A stretch of DNA of 32,119 nt from Nonomuraea terrae (GTDB taxonomy: Bacteria; Actinomycetota; Actinomycetes; Streptosporangiales; Streptosporangiaceae). The stretch covers positions 1-32,119 of the forward strand of contig NZ_SMKQ01000088.1 of NCBI RefSeq assembly GCF_004348995.1. Reading direction: 5' to 3'. Positions 6,842 to 14,798 of the stretch are shown in pieces; within the stretch, counting starts at the first letter, position 1, and each line of letters opens with the position of its first letter. A model generated the notes under the pieces. The model was not told the DNA's origin and made no database searches. It was given only the letters and a program-made list of their open reading frames with translations. The translations under genes and the position numbers were made by a program.

Positions 6842-8142
6842 CCGACCTGCTGCACGACGCCCGGGTGAGTCGGGGCCAGTTCCTGCGCATGATGGGCGGC
6901 CTGGCCGCGGCCGCGTTCGCCACCGCCTGCTCCACCCGGCCCCAGACGAGCACCCCGTCGGGCGGCGGGCAGGCGACGACGGAGCTGAAGTTCATCGGCG
7001 TGTCCGACCAGAAGGCGCCGATGGACCAGCTGGTGGCGGCCTACCAGAAGGCGAAGCCGTCGGTGCGGATCACCGCGTCGTACGCCCCGACCGATCAGGT
7101 GCAGACCTCGGTGCGCACCCAGCTCGGCGCCGGCAACGCCCCCGATCTGCACGTCGTCTACCCGGGCAGCGGCAGCGCGATGTCCATGTCGCAGATCGCC
7201 GAGGCCGGGCTGCTGGCTGACCTCTCGGCGCAGGCGTGGACGCGGAGCATCCCCGAGGGCTTCAAGCCCGCCTTCCAGCTCGACGGCAAGACCTACATCC
7301 ACTCGGCGGGCTCGTCGGTCATCGGCGCGGTCTACAACAAGAAGGCGTTCGAGCAGGCGGGCGTCGAGGCGCCGCCGACCACGTGGAGCGAGTTCCTGTC
7401 GGTCTGCGACCGGCTGAAGAAGGCCGGCCTGGTGCCGATCGCGCTGGGCGCCCAGACGCCGTGGGTGACCCAGCTCATCACGTACGCACTGGTGCCCTCC
7501 ACCGTCTACGCCAAGGATCCGACGTTCGACGACAAGCAGCTCGCCGGGCAGACGAGCTTCGCGCAGTCCGGCTGGCGCGAGGCCATGGAGATGTACCTGG
7601 AGCTGCAGAAGCGCGGCTTCTTCAACGACAACCCGAACGGCACCACGTTCGAGCAGCAGACGTCCATGGTCGCCACCGGTAAGGCGGCGATGGCCGTGCA
7701 GGTGTCGGCCGTGCTGCCGGACTTCCGCAAGGCCGCCTCCTCGCCCGACGACCTGTCGATGTTCCCCCTTCCTGGGGCCGGCGACGCGGCGAGCGTGTGG
7801 ATCCCGGCCGGTGTGGTCGTCGGGCTCGGCGCCGCGGCCAAGGGCGCGAACGTCGAGGAGGCCAAGGCGTTCATCGACTTCCTCGGCAAGCAGGAGAACA
7901 TCAACGCCTGGGCGAAGGCCATCGCCGCCATCCCGCTCGTGCAGGACGCCTCCTCGACCATCGACCCGGCCGTGGAGTCGTTCCTGCCGTTCACCAAGGA
8001 CCGCGCGGTGCCGTTCATGGACCAGCGCTGGCCGAACGCCGAGGTGCAGCCCGTGCACTTCGCGGTGATCCAGGAGCTGCTGGCCGGCGAGTCGACCATC
8101 GACGAGGCGCTGCGGAAGATGGACGAGGCGTACCAGAAGTGA
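6838..8142 (+). CDS. ABC transporter sugar-binding lipoprotein (family 1)
   Basis: This 434-residue extracellular solute-binding protein is of the MalE/family 1 type. The N-terminal signal carries a Tat-like VSRGQFLRMMGG, with only one of the two usual arginines, and ends in a lipobox with Cys31 (FATACS), so the mature protein should be lipid-anchored outside the membrane. Typical blocks follow: ELKFIGVSDQ, AGNAPDLHVVYPGSGSA, GAVYNKKAFEQAGVEAPPTTW, FVLP-type interior strands and AMAVQVSAVLPDF. GAGGAG lies 7 nt before the ATG. It is the first of four genes with overlapping stops and starts (two permeases and a glycosidase follow). The ligand is probably an oligosaccharide that the downstream GH106-type enzyme can cut (inference). 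Confidence 0.95.
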   Translation: MTDLLHDARVSRGQFLRMMGGLAAAAFATACSTRPQTSTPSGGGQATTELKFIGVSDQKAPMDQLVAAYQKAKPSVRITASYAPTDQVQTSVRTQLGAGNAPDLHVVYPGSGSAMSMSQIAEAGLLADLSAQAWTRSIPEGFKPAFQLDGKTYIHSAGSSVIGAVYNKKAFEQAGVEAPPTTWSEFLSVCDRLKKAGLVPIALGAQTPWVTQLITYALVPSTVYAKDPTFDDKQLAGQTSFAQSGWREAMEMYLELQKRGFFNDNPNGTTFEQQTSMVATGKAAMAVQVSAVLPDFRKAASSPDDLSMFPLPGAGDAASVWIPAGVVVGLGAAAKGANVEEAKAFIDFLGKQENINAWAKAIAAIPLVQDASSTIDPAVESFLPFTKDRAVPFMDQRWPNAEVQPVHFAVIQELLAGESTIDEALRKMDEAYQK

Positions 8143-9050
8143 CACCCTTGACGGCCTCCCGGGCCAGGCCCGCGCGGGCCTCCCGGCGGCGATTCAGCGT
8201 GACCAGCCCGCCGTGGCTGTTCGCCGCGCCCGCCCTCGTGGTGTACGCGGTGGTGGTGCTCTACCCGGCGGTGAGCGGCGTGGTGTACGCGTTCACCGAC
8301 TGGAGCGGCATCGGCGAGGACATGTCGTTCGTGGGCCTGGCCCAGTTCCGCACGCTGCTCGGCGACGAGCAGGCCATGGGCTCGATCGGCAACACCCTGC
8401 TGCTGACCGTGACCATAGTGGTGGTGCAGAACGCCGTCGGGCTGCTGCTGGCCCTCGGCGTGCACGCCAGGCTGAAGAGCAGGGCGCTGCTGCGGGTGGT
8501 CTTCTTCGCCCCGGTGGTGGTCAGCCCGGTCATGGTGGCGTTCCTGTGGAAGTACATCTACAACCCCGACCCCTCGTCCGGGCTGAACGGGCTGCTGGGC
8601 CTGCGGGTGGACTGGCTGGGCGACCCGTCGGTGGCGTTGTGGTCGATCGCCGGCATGGTGGTGTGGCAGTACGCCGGGTACTCCATGGTCATCTTCCTGG
8701 CGGGGCTGGAGGGCGTCGCGCCGGAGCTGCACGAGGCGGCGATGATCGACGGCGCGGGCACGTGGCAGCGCTTCCGCTACGTCACCTGGCCGCTGCTGGC
8801 GCCCGCGGTGACGATCAACGTGATGTTGTCCACGATCGGCGGGCTCAAGCTCTTCGACCAGGTCTTCGCCGCCACGAACGGCGGCCCGGGCTACGCCACG
8901 GAGACCCTGTCGACCGTGCTGTACAAGCAGGCGTTCGTCTTCGGCAAGTACGGCTACAGCACGGCGATCGCGCTGGTGCTGGCGCTGTTCGTGGCCGCGG
9001 TCTCGCTCGTCCAGGTGTACTACTTCCGCAACCGGGAGGTGGCCGCGTGA
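8139..9050 (+). CDS. Sugar ABC transporter permease (MalF/UgpA type)
   Basis: This 303-residue inner-membrane permease has about six transmembrane segments, the first at about residues 27-48 (FAAPALVVYAVVVLYPAV). The EAA loop that contacts the ATPase is clear: EAAMIDGAGTWQRFRYVTWP. The GTG start at 8139 overlaps the preceding TGA (GTGA), giving translational coupling. It pairs with the next gene as the transmembrane heterodimer. No ATPase gene is nearby, as is usual for actinomycete sugar importers that share one MsiK-type ATPase encoded elsewhere. Confidence 0.94.
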   Translation: MTPLTASRARPARASRRRFSVTSPPWLFAAPALVVYAVVVLYPAVSGVVYAFTDWSGIGEDMSFVGLAQFRTLLGDEQAMGSIGNTLLLTVTIVVVQNAVGLLLALGVHARLKSRALLRVVFFAPVVVSPVMVAFLWKYIYNPDPSSGLNGLLGLRVDWLGDPSVALWSIAGMVVWQYAGYSMVIFLAGLEGVAPELHEAAMIDGAGTWQRFRYVTWPLLAPAVTINVMLSTIGGLKLFDQVFAATNGGPGYATETLSTVLYKQAFVFGKYGYSTAIALVLALFVAAVSLVQVYYFRNREVAA

Positions 9051-9859
9051 GAAGGACGTTCCTGCTCGAGATCGTGATGATCGCGGTGGCGGTGGCGTTC
9101 CTGTTCCCCGTCTACACGCTGGTGTCGCTGTCGCTGAAGGACCCGGCGCAGATCTCGCAGTCGCCGCTGGCGCTGCCGGCCCCGCCCACGTTCGCGAACT
9201 TCACCGAGGCGTGGACGGCGGCGGCGCTCGGCCCGTCGCTGGTGAACAGCACGGTGATCACGGTGGTCAGCCTGGTGGCGCTCATCGCGCTCGGCTCGTT
9301 CGCGTCGTACTTCCTGGCCCGGGTGCGGACCCGGCTCGGCTACGGCCTGTACGTGCTCTTCCTGCTGGGCATCGTGCTGCCGTTCCAGCTGGGCATGATC
9401 CCGCTCTACGGGCTGGTGAACGATCTGGGGCTGATCGGCACGCACACCGGGATGATCCTGTTCTACACGGGCATCCAGCTGCCGTTCACCGTGTTCCTCT
9501 ACACGGGGTTCATCCGGGCGCTGCCCCGCGAGTACGCCGCCGCCGCGCAGATCGACGGGGCCTCGCACTTCGTGGCGTTCACCCGGGTCGTCTTCCCGCT
9601 GCTGCGGCCGATCACCGGCACGGTGCTGATCCTCAACGCCGTCTTCATCTGGAACGACTTCTTCACGCCGCTGGTCTACCTCGGCGGCTCCGGATACGAG
9701 ACGGTCCCGGTCAGCGTCTTCGCCTTCGTCGGCCAGTACGTCTCCCAGCACGGCCTGGTCTTCGCCGGTCTCGTGCTCGGCGCGGTGCCGATCGTGCTGG
9801 TGTTCCTGGCGCTGCAGCGTTACGTCATCAAGGGCTTCGCGAGCGGACTCAAAGGGTGA
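9047..9859 (+). CDS. Sugar ABC transporter permease (MalG type)
   Basis: This 270-residue permease is the second half of the membrane channel. It has six predicted membrane segments, starting with LEIVMIAVAVAFLFPVYTLV at the N-terminus. The EAA loop reads EYAAAAQIDGASHFVAFTRV, and WNDFFTPLVYL is typical of MalG-type subunits. The GTG at 9047 overlaps the TGA of the upstream permease by four nt, and its own TGA overlaps the next gene in the same way. Confidence 0.94.
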   Translation: MRRTFLLEIVMIAVAVAFLFPVYTLVSLSLKDPAQISQSPLALPAPPTFANFTEAWTAAALGPSLVNSTVITVVSLVALIALGSFASYFLARVRTRLGYGLYVLFLLGIVLPFQLGMIPLYGLVNDLGLIGTHTGMILFYTGIQLPFTVFLYTGFIRALPREYAAAAQIDGASHFVAFTRVVFPLLRPITGTVLILNAVFIWNDFFTPLVYLGGSGYETVPVSVFAFVGQYVSQHGLVFAGLVLGAVPIVLVFLALQRYVIKGFASGLKG

Positions 9860-12800
9860 ACGTCTTCGACCTGCTGCGGGAGCCTCCCGCGGCGTACTCG
9901 CCGGCGGCGATCTGGTGGTGGAGCGGCGAGCCGCTGCGCCGGGAACGGCTGCGCTGGCAGCTGGAGCGCCTGGTCGCGGGCGGGGTGCGCAACCTCGTCA
10001 TCCTGAACCTGGCGCCGTCTGGGCCGATGTTCGGCGCCGACGCCGACGACCCGCCGTTCCTGTCGGAGGCGTGGTGGGAGCTGCTCGACGGGGTGTGCGC
10101 GGACGCGTACGAGCTGGGGGCGCACCTGTGGTTCTACGACCAGCTGGGCTTCTCCGGCGCCGACCTGCAGGCCCGGCTCGTGGTGGAACGCCCCGAGTTC
10201 GCCGGCCAGTGGCTGGCACCGGACGGCTCGGTGACGTCGCGCGGCTTCGACTACCTGTCGCGTGAGGCGTGCGCGGTGCTGCTGGACCGGGTGCACGGCG
10301 AGTTCGAGCGGCGGGTGGGGCACTGGTTCGGCCGGGTGATCGCCGGGTCGTTCCAGGACGAGCTGCCGACGCTGCCCACGTGGTCGGCGCGGTTCGCCGA
10401 GGAGCACCTGGCCCGGCGCGGCGAGGCGTTCTCGCTGGACAAGCCCGACTGGCTCGCCTACCAGCGGACGCGGGCGGAGCTGGCCGAGGAGGCGTTCTTC
10501 CGGCCGCTGGCGGCGTGGCACGAGCGGCACGGCCTGATCAACGGTTGCGACCAGCAGGACCCGGCCCGCGGCGGGCACCCCGTTGAGGGCGTGCAGCTGT
10601 ACGCGGACTACGCGCGCACCCACCGCTGGTTCGGCGCGCCAGGCTCCGACCACCACGGCGACGCCCGCCTGCACGCCTCCCTCGCCCACCTGTACGGCCG
10701 GCCGCGCACGTGGATCGAGGCGTTCCACTCCAGCGGCTGGGGCGGCACGCTGGAGGAGACGTTCGACTGGCTGCTGCCGTGGCTGCGCGCGGGGGCGACG
10801 TTGTACAACCCGCACGCGGTCTACTACACGACCCGGCGCGGCTGGTGGGAGTGGGCGCCGCCGTCCACCGACTGGCGGCAGCCGTACTGGCGGCACCACC
10901 GGGTGTTCGCCGACGCCGTCACCCGGCTGTGCGCGGTGTTGTCGCAGGGCCGGCACGCCTGCGACGTCGCCGTGCTGCTGCCGACCGCCACCGCGCAGGC
11001 GGGCACGGGCCTGGCCTCCGTGGACGCGGACGCCGCCCGGGCGCAGGAGGTCTACCGCGAGATCGTGGGCGATATGGCGTGGTTCGCCACGAAACCGGGC
11101 GTGCTGGACCGGCTGTGCCTGGACGCCGACGTGATCGACGAGGACTCGGTGCGGCGCGCGGCCGTCGAGGACGGGCGGCTGGCGGTCTCGACGGAGGCGT
11201 ACCGCGCGGTCGTCCTGCCCGCCGCCACGGAGCTGGACGACGACGTCGCCGCCCGGCTGGCCGCGTTCGCCGCCGCCGGCGGCCTGCTCGTGACGGTGGG
11301 CGCGCTCCCCGCCGCCTTGGAGGGGGCCGCGCGTCACGTCGCGTCCGCCGCCGAGCTGGGCGAAGCGCTCGCGGACCTGCCGCGCCGGGTGGAGGCGCCG
11401 GTGCCCGCGCTGGTGCGTGAGGTCGGGCAGACCACGCTGGTGTTCCTGACCGCGACGCACCCCATGGCGAGCAGGATCGGCGTGGGCCGCCCTGACGAGC
11501 GCGGCGTGGAGCTGGGCTGGCTGGACGCCTCCATCGACTTCGACCCCGCCCGGTACGCGCGCGAGATGCGCGTCACCGTCAGGGGCGTCTCGGGCACGCC
11601 TCGCCTGGCCCGCCTCTTCGATGGGGGCGAGCCGATGGCGCTCCCGTGCACCCGTGACGGTGACGTGGTGGAGGTCGTGGTGCCGTTCGACGACGGGCCG
11701 GCCGCGTTGCTGGTCTTCGACGGCACCGCGGCCGAGCCGGCACCGCCGCGGCCCGCGTACCCCGTGGAGACCGATCTCGGGGACGAGTGGGACGTCGAGC
11801 TGGTGCCCACCGTGGACGACACGTGGTCCGACTTCGGTGGCGGGGCGGGCGTCGAGCGCTGGACGCTGCGGACGCCGGACGGGGAGCCGGTGCACGTGAC
11901 GTTCGGGCCGCACGGCGAGCAGCGGGTCGGCGACGGCCCGTGGACGCCGTCGGTGTGGTCGGCCTCGCGGGGGCTGCGCAAGGACCCCGTCCACCGGGAC
12001 ACGCTCGGCCCCAAGGGGCACGTGCCGACCGAGTTCCTGGCGTTCGGCCGGGTCGCGGCGGGCGCGCGGGCGTGCTTCCGCGCGGTCCTCACCGTGCCGC
12101 CGGGCCCGGAGGTGTGGCTGGCCGTGGGCGCGGGGGCGGCCAAGACGCTGCGGCTCGACGGCGCCGAGCGGGCGCTGGACGATCCGGGCTACGCCGCCGT
12201 CACGCGCGCGCCGGTCGCGCCCGGCGAGCACCTGCTGGAGCTGACCCTCACCCCCGGCGAGGACCTCGACCTGCGCGCCTACGTCTGCCTGGTGGCCGAC
12301 CCGGCCGACGCCGCCCGCCCCGAGTGGATCTCCGGCACGCCGCTGGAGACGACCGTGCGGGTCGCCGATCCGGCCGCCGCCGAGCCGCTGCAGGTGGCCT
12401 CGACCGCGTCCTGCCGGGTGCTGGTCAACGGCGTGGAGGCGGGCCGGCAGGGCGGCTTCGACCCGTACGCGGAGGCGGACATCCCCCGGGTGCGCCGCTA
12501 CGACGTCTCCGGCCTGCTGCGCGCGGGCGCGAACACGATCAGCATCGAGTCGGACGGCTGGGTGCTGGCGGACGGCCTGGCCGTCTCCGGCCCCGCCTGG
12601 TCGCCCCGCCCCCGGGTACGCCGCCGCCAGCACGGCGAGCCCGCCGCCCTCTACCTGCGGCCCCGCCCGCATCCGCTGCCGGAGGCCGGCTGGCTCGACG
12701 GCCTGCCCGCCGCGCTGCCCGCGACGTTCGCGGTGCCGGGCGCCCGCCCGCGCGTCGAGACCTTCCTCCTGGAGCCGCCGCCGGGCGCGATCTGCGCCGA

Positions 12801-13317
12801 TGCCGGGCCTGCCGACGTCATCGGCGACCTGGCCGCGGCGACCGTCGAGCTGCGGGTGGCCACGCGGCCGGGCGCGCAGGGAGGCGCGGCGTTCGGCGGG
12901 CCCGTCCGGTTCGCCTGCGGGCCGGGACGGATGCGGCTCGGCGACTGGGAGCATCGCGGCCTGCCGGGCTACAGCGGCGGCGTCCGCTACCGCACCGCCG
13001 TCACGGCGACGGCCGGGCCCGGGCTGCTCGACCTGGGGCGGGTCAGGGGCACGGCCGAGGTGACGGTGAACGGGCGGGCGTGCGGGGTGCGGGTGTGCTC
13101 GCCGTACACGTTCGACGTGGAGCTGGACGAAGGGGTCAACACGGTCGAGGTACTCGTCCTCGGGACGCTCGGGCCGTACCTGGACGAGGTGAGCCCCACC
13201 CACTTCGTCTTCCCCGGCCAGCGCAGCACCGGCCTGTTCGGCCCCGTCCGCCTGCTAACCGCCGATCGGAGGCAGCCGCCGCAGCAGCGTCATGGACACT
13301 ACGGCCAGCGCGAGTGA
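9856..13317 (+). CDS. GH106-type glycoside hydrolase (alpha-L-rhamnosidase family)
   Basis: This 1153-residue protein has the size and layout of GH106 enzymes, which release L-rhamnose from glycans. An N-terminal TIM-barrel-like region (YSPAAIWWWSGEPL, GGVRNLVILNLAPSGPMFG, LWFYDQLGFSG) is followed by GSFQDELPT (Glu169) and WIEAFHSSGWGG (Glu288), the best candidates for catalytic acids. A flavodoxin-like segment (about 370-520) and beta-rich, galactose-binding-like C-terminal modules follow, ending in VTVNGRACGVR and VNTVEVLVLGTLGPYL. There is no signal peptide, so it probably acts in the cytoplasm on imported oligosaccharides. The GTG start at 9856 overlaps the permease TGA. Its last 63 nt overlap the 3' end of the convergent MFS gene. 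GH106-like families are broad, so rhamnose specificity is inference. Confidence 0.85.
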   Translation: MNVFDLLREPPAAYSPAAIWWWSGEPLRRERLRWQLERLVAGGVRNLVILNLAPSGPMFGADADDPPFLSEAWWELLDGVCADAYELGAHLWFYDQLGFSGADLQARLVVERPEFAGQWLAPDGSVTSRGFDYLSREACAVLLDRVHGEFERRVGHWFGRVIAGSFQDELPTLPTWSARFAEEHLARRGEAFSLDKPDWLAYQRTRAELAEEAFFRPLAAWHERHGLINGCDQQDPARGGHPVEGVQLYADYARTHRWFGAPGSDHHGDARLHASLAHLYGRPRTWIEAFHSSGWGGTLEETFDWLLPWLRAGATLYNPHAVYYTTRRGWWEWAPPSTDWRQPYWRHHRVFADAVTRLCAVLSQGRHACDVAVLLPTATAQAGTGLASVDADAARAQEVYREIVGDMAWFATKPGVLDRLCLDADVIDEDSVRRAAVEDGRLAVSTEAYRAVVLPAATELDDDVAARLAAFAAAGGLLVTVGALPAALEGAARHVASAAELGEALADLPRRVEAPVPALVREVGQTTLVFLTATHPMASRIGVGRPDERGVELGWLDASIDFDPARYAREMRVTVRGVSGTPRLARLFDGGEPMALPCTRDGDVVEVVVPFDDGPAALLVFDGTAAEPAPPRPAYPVETDLGDEWDVELVPTVDDTWSDFGGGAGVERWTLRTPDGEPVHVTFGPHGEQRVGDGPWTPSVWSASRGLRKDPVHRDTLGPKGHVPTEFLAFGRVAAGARACFRAVLTVPPGPEVWLAVGAGAAKTLRLDGAERALDDPGYAAVTRAPVAPGEHLLELTLTPGEDLDLRAYVCLVADPADAARPEWISGTPLETTVRVADPAAAEPLQVASTASCRVLVNGVEAGRQGGFDPYAEADIPRVRRYDVSGLLRAGANTISIESDGWVLADGLAVSGPAWSPRPRVRRRQHGEPAALYLRPRPHPLPEAGWLDGLPAALPATFAVPGARPRVETFLLEPPPGAICADAGPADVIGDLAAATVELRVATRPGAQGGAAFGGPVRFACGPGRMRLGDWEHRGLPGYSGGVRYRTAVTATAGPGLLDLGRVRGTAEVTVNGRACGVRVCSPYTFDVELDEGVNTVEVLVLGTLGPYLDEVSPTHFVFPGQRSTGLFGPVRLLTADRRQPPQQRHGHYGQRE

Positions 13318-14739
13318 CAGCACCGCGCTCACGACCGCGACGGTGAGCAGGCTCTGGCCGAAGGCGGCCTGGGCCTGCTCCACCAGCGCCGCCGCCGGGC
13401 CCGGCGGCAGGGTGGCGGCGGTGCCGAGCGCCTCGGCGAGCGAGTCGCCCGCCTGCGGTGAGCGCACCGTGGCGCCGTAGACGGCCGTGCCGACGCTGCC
13501 GAGCAGCGCGATGCCCAGCGCGACGCCGAGCTCGCCGCCGCACTCCGCCAGCGCGGAGGCCGACCCGGCACGCTCCCGCGGCGCCGAGCCGACGATGAGG
13601 TCGATCCCCAGCGCGCCCACCGGCGCCATGCCCAGAAAGGCGATCGTGACGCCGGCGACCAGCGCGCCCAGGCCGTCACCGGCCACGACCACGGCGAACC
13701 CGGCGGCCGAGACGACCAGCCCGGCCCCGAGAAGCGGCCCCGGACGGAACACGCCGCCCAGGACCGGCGCGGCCAGCGAGCCCGCGGCCAGGCCCAGGGC
13801 CGGGAGCGCCATCCACAGACCGGCGGCCAGCGGCGAGAGCCCCTCGACGAGTTGCAGGTGCTGGCTGACGAACAGGTAGACGCCGCCCTGCACCACCAAG
13901 GCCAGCGCCAGGATCAGCAGCGCGGCGCTGAACGTGCGGCTGCCGAACAGCCGCAGGTCCACCAGCGGCTCCGCCAGCCGCCGCTGCCGCCGGACGAACG
14001 CCGCGCCGCACACCAGGCCGGCGGCGATCGCGGCGTACGCGACCGGCCGCCCCGGATCGTCGGCCAGCTCCTTCAGGCCGTAGACGAGCGGCAGGATCGC
14101 GGCCAGCGACATCGCCACGCTCAGCAGGTCGATCCGGCCGGAGCCCCGCGCGGCCGTCTCCGGCAGCACCATCAGGCCGCCGGCCACGACGAGGATCATC
14201 AGCGGCACCGCCATGAGGAACACCGACCCCCACCAGAAGTGCTCCAGCAGCAGCCCGCCGATCACCGGCCCGGCCGCCGCCCCGCCCATGAAACAGGCGG
14301 TGAACACGCCGATCGCCAGGGCCCGCCGCCTGGCGTCGTCGAACAGCCCCGCCACCAGCGCCAGCGCCGACGGCCCCATGGCGGCGCCCGCGACGCCCAG
14401 CAGCACGCGGGCGGCGATCAGCATCGCGGTCGAGGTGGCGTAGGCGGCCATGACGGAGGCGGCGGCGAAGACGGCCGCGCCGATCAGCAGCAGCCGCCGC
14501 CGGCCGATCCGGTCGCCGGCCGCCCCCATGGCGATCATCAGGCCGGCGAGCATGAACCCGTACACGTCGGTGATCCACAGCAGCTCGGTGGCGCTGGGGT
14601 CCAGGTCGGCGGCCAGGTGCGGGAGCGCGAGCATGAGCACCGTGTTGTCCACGGCGAGCAAGAGCGTGGCCACGGCGAGGACGGACAGGCCCAGCCAGGC
14701 GCGGGCCCCGCTCCGAGTGGTTTCCGTAGTGGTCGTCAT
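13255..14739 (-). CDS. MFS transporter, DHA2 (14-TM) drug exporter type
   Basis: This 494-residue inner-membrane protein looks like a proton-coupled drug or metabolite exporter of the DHA2/QacA-SmvA group. The first helix carries LLLAVDNTVLMLALPHLAADL (motif D1-like, with an Asp). Loop 2-3 has motif A (GAAGDRIGRRRLLLIG), and motif C appears as GGAAAGPVIGGLLLEHFWW. Fourteen hydrophobic segments can be counted. It is transcribed away from a SARP-type regulator across a 59-bp gap holding a palindrome, suggesting regulator and exporter are paired. The substrate cannot be read from the sequence. Its 3' end overlaps the convergent GH106-type gene. Confidence 0.93.
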   Translation of the reverse strand: MTTTTETTRSGARAWLGLSVLAVATLLLAVDNTVLMLALPHLAADLDPSATELLWITDVYGFMLAGLMIAMGAAGDRIGRRRLLLIGAAVFAAASVMAAYATSTAMLIAARVLLGVAGAAMGPSALALVAGLFDDARRRALAIGVFTACFMGGAAAGPVIGGLLLEHFWWGSVFLMAVPLMILVVAGGLMVLPETAARGSGRIDLLSVAMSLAAILPLVYGLKELADDPGRPVAYAAIAAGLVCGAAFVRRQRRLAEPLVDLRLFGSRTFSAALLILALALVVQGGVYLFVSQHLQLVEGLSPLAAGLWMALPALGLAAGSLAAPVLGGVFRPGPLLGAGLVVSAAGFAVVVAGDGLGALVAGVTIAFLGMAPVGALGIDLIVGSAPRERAGSASALAECGGELGVALGIALLGSVGTAVYGATVRSPQAGDSLAEALGTAATLPPGPAAALVEQAQAAFGQSLLTVAVVSAVLSLALAVVSMTLLRRLPPIGG

Positions 14740-14750
14740 GCGATCAGCGT

Positions 14751-14766
14751 GGAACGCGGGCGTTCC
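14751..14766. promoter_or_regulatory. Near-palindromic operator between the MFS and SARP genes
   Basis: GGAACGCGGGCGTTCC has 7-bp arms (GGAACGC/GCGTTCC) around a 2-bp centre. It lies 11 bp upstream of the exporter start and 32 bp upstream of the regulator start, so one bound protein could affect both promoters. Confidence 0.5.
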
Positions 14767-14798
14767 GGTTCGATTCGGATCTGTTTAGGGTGAGGTTC

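Noticed and set aside
9820..13203. A very long open frame on the minus strand opposite the GH106-type gene
   Set aside because: It is Arg/Gly/Pro/Gln-rich with no family features and mirrors codon bias of the real gene on the plus strand.
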